Shown here: positions 61,088-64,000 of the stretch, one piece after another
Layout: the number at the start of each line of letters is the position of its first letter
Position numbering within the stretch: the first letter of the stretch is position 1
NCBI RefSeq assembly: GCF_900182695.1
Contig: NZ_FXTK01000013.1
Coordinates: 1-64,000 of the forward strand
Reading direction: 5' to 3'
Source of the DNA: Paracoccus laeviglucosivorans
Lineage (GTDB): Bacteria > Pseudomonadota > Alphaproteobacteria > Rhodobacterales > Rhodobacteraceae
DNA length: 64,000 nucleotides
The notes under the pieces: model-generated
Told to the model about the DNA's origin: nothing
Database searches by the model: none
What the model saw: the letters and a program-made list of their open reading frames with translations, nothing else
Program-made: the position numbers and the translations under genes

Positions 61088-62608
61088 TTACTTGAACTTG
61101 ATCTGCTGCAATTGCAGTTCCGAGTTCGTGGCGATGGTCGGCTTGAAGTCCAACCGGGGGCTGACGCGGGTAAAGCCGACCATGTGGAACATCGGGATGT
61201 CCGCGATGATGTCGGTGTTCACCTTGGCGAACAATTCCTGCCACAGCTTGGTGCGTTCGTCGCCGGTCGCAGCGGTGGCCTTGGCGATCATCTCATCCAC
61301 GGTCGGATCGTTGACCATCGAGTGGATGCCTTTGGAACCCCACTTGACATAGGCGGTGAACACCGGATCGCCCGTGGCATTGTCGTGCTGGGACTGGGTC
61401 AGCGTCGGGCCAGCATCCGCGACGAATGGCGACACGAAATAGTTGTTCCAGACCGACACGTCATACATGTCCAGCTTCACGTTCAGGCCCACATCCTGCA
61501 GCATGGCCATGATCGCTTCCATCGTCTCGGTCGCGTTCGGATATTGGCCGGTGCGCCCGATGATGCGGATCTGCGTATCGACAGGCACGCCGTCGGCCTT
61601 GGCTTCCTCGATCAGTTCCTTGGCGCGGTCCGGGTCATAGGGCCAGACCGGAATGTCGGGGTTGTAGCCGATGGTCGTCGGCACGACCAGATGCGTGGCG
61701 ATCTGCGCATCCGCCGGGAACAGCGTGCCCAGCATCGCCTCGCGGTCGATGGCAAGGTTCATCGCCTCGCGCACGCGCTTGTCGTTCATCGGCGCCACGC
61801 GGGTGTCGATGCGCAGCGACGTGGTTTCCGAGTTCGGATAGCTGAAATCCGTTTCCGGGTTCGTCGCATCCTGCATCGCGACGGACGGCACAATATCCGC
61901 CTCTCCGGTCTGGACCATGGCGGCGGCGACAGCGCTGTCGGATCGGAACAGATAGGTGGCCTTTTCGACCTGCGGCTTGTCGCCCCAGTAATCTTCGTTC
62001 CGGGTCAGGGTGATCGACTGACCGGTCTGCCAGTCGGAAAAGACATAAGGCCCGGTCCCGATGGGCTTGCGGGTATATTCGTCGGGATTGGTCGCCTCGG
62101 CCGACATCACCGGCATGACGGTCATCAGCAGGGGCAGGATCGGCTGGGGAGGATTGGTGGTGATGCGGATGGTGTTGTCGTCGGGGATTTCAAAGCTGAA
62201 TTCGGTATTGCCGAAATACTTGCCGCCGACTTCGCAGCTGAACTTGTCGCTTTTGTTCCGTTCCAGCGTGAACTGAACGTCCTTGGCGGTAAAGGGTTTG
62301 CCGTCATGCCATTTCACGCCGGGGCGCAGCTTGAATTCCCATGTGTCGTCATCGACTTGGCTCCATTCGGTCGCCAGACGCGGCTTCAACCCGCCGTTCA
62401 CATAGTCGAATTCGATCATCATCTCGTTCACGTTTTCCGAGATGACGCGCCCCACATCCTGACGCGCGGCCATGCAGGGTTCCACCATGTCGACCGCTTC
62501 GGCCAGAACGATGGTGACGTTCTTGTTGGCATCCTGTGCAAAGGCCGGGGCGATCCCCAAAGCAAGGATGGTGGTGGAAAGACAGGCGGCTGCCTTGCGC
62601 AGATACAT
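61088..62608 (-). CDS. ABC transporter substrate-binding protein, peptide/opine family 5
   Basis: A 506-aa periplasmic binding protein. The signal MYLRKAAACLSTTILALGIAPAFA is clear. SBP family 5 marks are LATEWSQVDDDTWEFKLRPGVKWHDGKPFTAKDVQFTLER and PIGTGPYVFSDW, RNEDYWG, and FRSDSAVAAAMVQTGEADIV. It binds dipeptides, opines or related compounds. No permease or ATPase is visible yet; they may lie past the right edge or elsewhere. GGAGGAA precedes ATG 62608; the upstream 27 residues in frame are not homologous. Confidence 0.92.
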   Translation of the reverse strand: MYLRKAAACLSTTILALGIAPAFAQDANKNVTIVLAEAVDMVEPCMAARQDVGRVISENVNEMMIEFDYVNGGLKPRLATEWSQVDDDTWEFKLRPGVKWHDGKPFTAKDVQFTLERNKSDKFSCEVGGKYFGNTEFSFEIPDDNTIRITTNPPQPILPLLMTVMPVMSAEATNPDEYTRKPIGTGPYVFSDWQTGQSITLTRNEDYWGDKPQVEKATYLFRSDSAVAAAMVQTGEADIVPSVAMQDATNPETDFSYPNSETTSLRIDTRVAPMNDKRVREAMNLAIDREAMLGTLFPADAQIATHLVVPTTIGYNPDIPVWPYDPDRAKELIEEAKADGVPVDTQIRIIGRTGQYPNATETMEAIMAMLQDVGLNVKLDMYDVSVWNNYFVSPFVADAGPTLTQSQHDNATGDPVFTAYVKWGSKGIHSMVNDPTVDEMIAKATAATGDERTKLWQELFAKVNTDIIADIPMFHMVGFTRVSPRLDFKPTIATNSELQLQQIKFK

Positions 62609-62696
62609 CTTCGATTTCCTCCCTATGCGCTGTCGCGCGGTTTTTCTGGCGATGCCCCCCGCTCCTCCGGGGGGCTGGCTGGCCCGCATTCGCGGA

Positions 62697-63611
62697 TCAG
62701 CCGTTGGTCAGTTCGGCAGCCAGCAGACCCTGCGATGACAGGAAGCTCTGCATCTTGGCGGCTTGCGCCGGTGTCAGCGGCCATGCCGCCGGGGGCCGGG
62801 TCGGGCCGCAATCCTGACCCATGGCCGCAAGGGCCGCCTTGACGCCGGTGACGTTGGTGCCGTTCATTTCCTCGGCCCGGATTTCCTCGAACGGGGCCAT
62901 GTCGGCGATAAGCGCGCGGGCGCGGGCGTAATCCCCGCCCTCCAGCGCCGCATGGATCGCCAGCGAACGTTCCGGCCAGATGTTGATCAGCCCCGAGGTA
63001 AAGCCCCGCGCCCCCACTGCATAAAGCGCGGGTGCCCAGACCTCGGCCAGACCGCCGACCCAGATGATTGACGGATCGCAAGCAGAAATGGCGTCGGCCA
63101 GCTTCAAGGGGTTGGGCGTGGCCCATTTCACGCCGATGACACCCGGCACGGCGCACAGATCGGCAATCGCACGGGTGCCGATGGCGTCGTTGCGCAGATA
63201 CAGCATCAGGGGCAGGCCGTCGCCCGCATCGGACACGCGCTTGAGATATTCCACAACGCCGCGCGGCGACACGAACGGGTCCGGCGGCTGATGCACCATC
63301 AGACCCGCCGCGCCTGCCTTGGCCGCCGAGGCAGCCAGACGGCAGGCGTCGTTCACCGAACGCCCCACGCCCGCCAGGACCGGCGCGCGGCCCGCAACCA
63401 TCTGGCAGACCTCATGGGCCATCGCCTCGGCCTCATCCACGGTCAGGGCGTAGAATTCGCCGGTATTGCCGTTCACCACCGGAATATGCAGGCCCGCGGT
63501 CAGGGCACGGTCGATGATCGGTTGCAGCAGCTTGGGTGCCAGACGGTCATTGCCGTCAAAAGGCGTCACCAGAATGCCCGAGATACCAGTCAGGGCGGAT
63601 TGCAAGGTCAT
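62697..63611 (-). CDS. DapA (DHDPS/NAL)-family lyase
   Basis: A 304-aa TIM-barrel aldolase-type protein. GISGILVTPFDGNDRL and PVVNGNTGEFYALTVDEA (N-x-G-E substrate loop, canonical GTTGE) are conserved, the Schiff-base Lys is 162 in GVIGVKWAT, and Tyr138 is in LMLYLRN. Dihydrodipicolinate synthase itself is unlikely in this setting; sugar-acid dehydratase or hydroxy-acid aldolase functions are more likely. GGAGG precedes the ATG at 63611. It lies between an RraA-like gene and a binding-protein gene. Confidence 0.88.
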   Translation of the reverse strand: MTLQSALTGISGILVTPFDGNDRLAPKLLQPIIDRALTAGLHIPVVNGNTGEFYALTVDEAEAMAHEVCQMVAGRAPVLAGVGRSVNDACRLAASAAKAGAAGLMVHQPPDPFVSPRGVVEYLKRVSDAGDGLPLMLYLRNDAIGTRAIADLCAVPGVIGVKWATPNPLKLADAISACDPSIIWVGGLAEVWAPALYAVGARGFTSGLINIWPERSLAIHAALEGGDYARARALIADMAPFEEIRAEEMNGTNVTGVKAALAAMGQDCGPTRPPAAWPLTPAQAAKMQSFLSSQGLLAAELTNG

Positions 63612-63625
63612 AGTCGCCTCCTGCT

Positions 63626-64000
63626 TTATCGGCCCGTGCGGGCGCGCCATTCGTCGTATTTCTGCTGGTTTTCCTCTTTGGTGCAGGGATAAAGGCCAAT
63701 GATGGCCGCGCCGCCCTGCACCTGCTCCAGCACGAAATCCTCGAATGATTCCATGCCGGTGCATTCATCGGCGATCTCATCGGCCAGATGCGCCGGGATG
63801 ACCATCACGCCGTCCTTGTCGCCGACCATGATGTCGCCCGGAAACACGGCCGCATCGCCGCAACTGATGGGCACGTCGATGTCCAGCGCCTCGTGCAGGG
63901 TCAGGTTGGTCGGCGCGCTGGATTTCGCGAAATAGGCAGGCATGTCCAGCTTGCCTATGCCTTCGGCATCGCGCATCCCGGCATCCGTTACCACGCCCGC
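63626..64000 (-). CDS. RraA-like protein (HMG/oxaloacetate aldolase family), partial
   Basis: The open frame enters from the right edge, so the N-terminal part is outside. The visible part has the RraA motif GVVTDAGMRDAEG (metal/substrate Asp and Arg), followed by LHEALDIDVPISCGDAAVFPGD and VGDKDGVMVIPAHLADEIADE. Members are aldolases (4-hydroxy-4-methyl-2-oxoglutarate) or decarboxylases rather than RNase E inhibitors. It starts the visible operon and ends 14 bases before the DapA-family gene. Confidence 0.85.
   Translation of the reverse strand, partial: AGVVTDAGMRDAEGIGKLDMPAYFAKSSAPTNLTLHEALDIDVPISCGDAAVFPGDIMVGDKDGVMVIPAHLADEIADECTGMESFEDFVLEQVQGGAAIIGLYPCTKEENQQKYDEWRARTGR

Noticed and set aside
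1..64000. CRISPR arrays, tRNA/rRNA genes, insertion sequences or prophage
   Set aside because: No regularly spaced repeats, no cloverleaf in any intergenic gap, no transposase- or integrase-like protein. The four-copy 21-nt element is too dispersed to be a CRISPR repeat.

Overview
The window is a chromosomal segment of a high-GC alphaproteobacterium, most likely a Rhodobacteraceae member close to Paracoccus or Rhodobacter. This rests on gene content and order: etfA next to a 3-hydroxybutyryl-CoA dehydrogenase, a pyrB/inactive-dihydroorotase/plsY string, petP-petR beside ilvE, lptC-lptA-lptB-hpf-ptsN, rimP-nusA-ylxR-infB, a CbbR/phosphoribulokinase pair and an NDUFAF5-like methyltransferase beside hemH. 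Coding density is high. Many neighbours overlap by ATGA or TGATG, so they are probably co-transcribed. I see no rRNA, tRNA, CRISPR array, transposase, prophage or broken gene, and no gene-free stretch longer than 300 bases.

Left part (1-7.6 kb): the end of etfA, hbd, a reverse pyrimidine/lipid operon (pyrB, a dihydroorotase homologue lacking its metal ligands, plsY), then a forward SUMT / DUF2478 / TusA / AEC-permease cluster, a DUF2794 gene and a cytochrome b561.

7.7-17 kb is the accessory-looking iron region. It holds a single-module EntF-like NRPS (C-A-T-TE) whose adenylation pocket residues read like those of serine-activating EntF, and a Fes/IroE-like esterase. Divergent from the esterase is an operon of a YncE-like periplasmic beta-propeller and a FecB/FecD/FecE-type Fe-siderophore ABC importer. 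The divergent promoter carries a TTGA-N9-TCA operator of the Iron-Rhodo/IRO type that overlaps the start region of the esterase promoter. No DHB synthesis genes, PPTase or MbtH are present here.

17-31 kb: housekeeping genes (waaA, rpe, cbbP with divergent cbbR, hslO, CoA-type Nudix, cca, an ABC exporter, an RlmD/TrmA-type methyltransferase), then a cell-wall set (two L,D-transpeptidases around a CAP-domain lipoprotein). 31-42 kb: hemH, NDUFAF5-like, comF, grxC, nitrilase, marR, ubiG, pip, tspO, and the rimP-nusA-ylxR-infB translation operon. 42-55.6 kb: a 43-aa micro-gene, mutT-argJ-parvulin, secA, petR/petP, ilvE, a 62-aa gene, ptsN-hpf, lptBAC, kdsD and an RNase D-like exonuclease. 55.8-64 kb: a TonB-dependent receptor, a penicillin-acylase-type Ntn hydrolase, an outer-membrane barrel protein, and a catabolic cluster (Ldh2-type dehydrogenase, peptide-type binding protein, DapA-family lyase, RraA-like protein) that runs off the right edge.

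The least expected observations are the compact EntF/esterase/propeller/Fe-ABC island under one iron-type operator, and a roughly 21-nt intergenic element present four times, each followed by a variable stem-loop and three times lying directly behind a stop codon.
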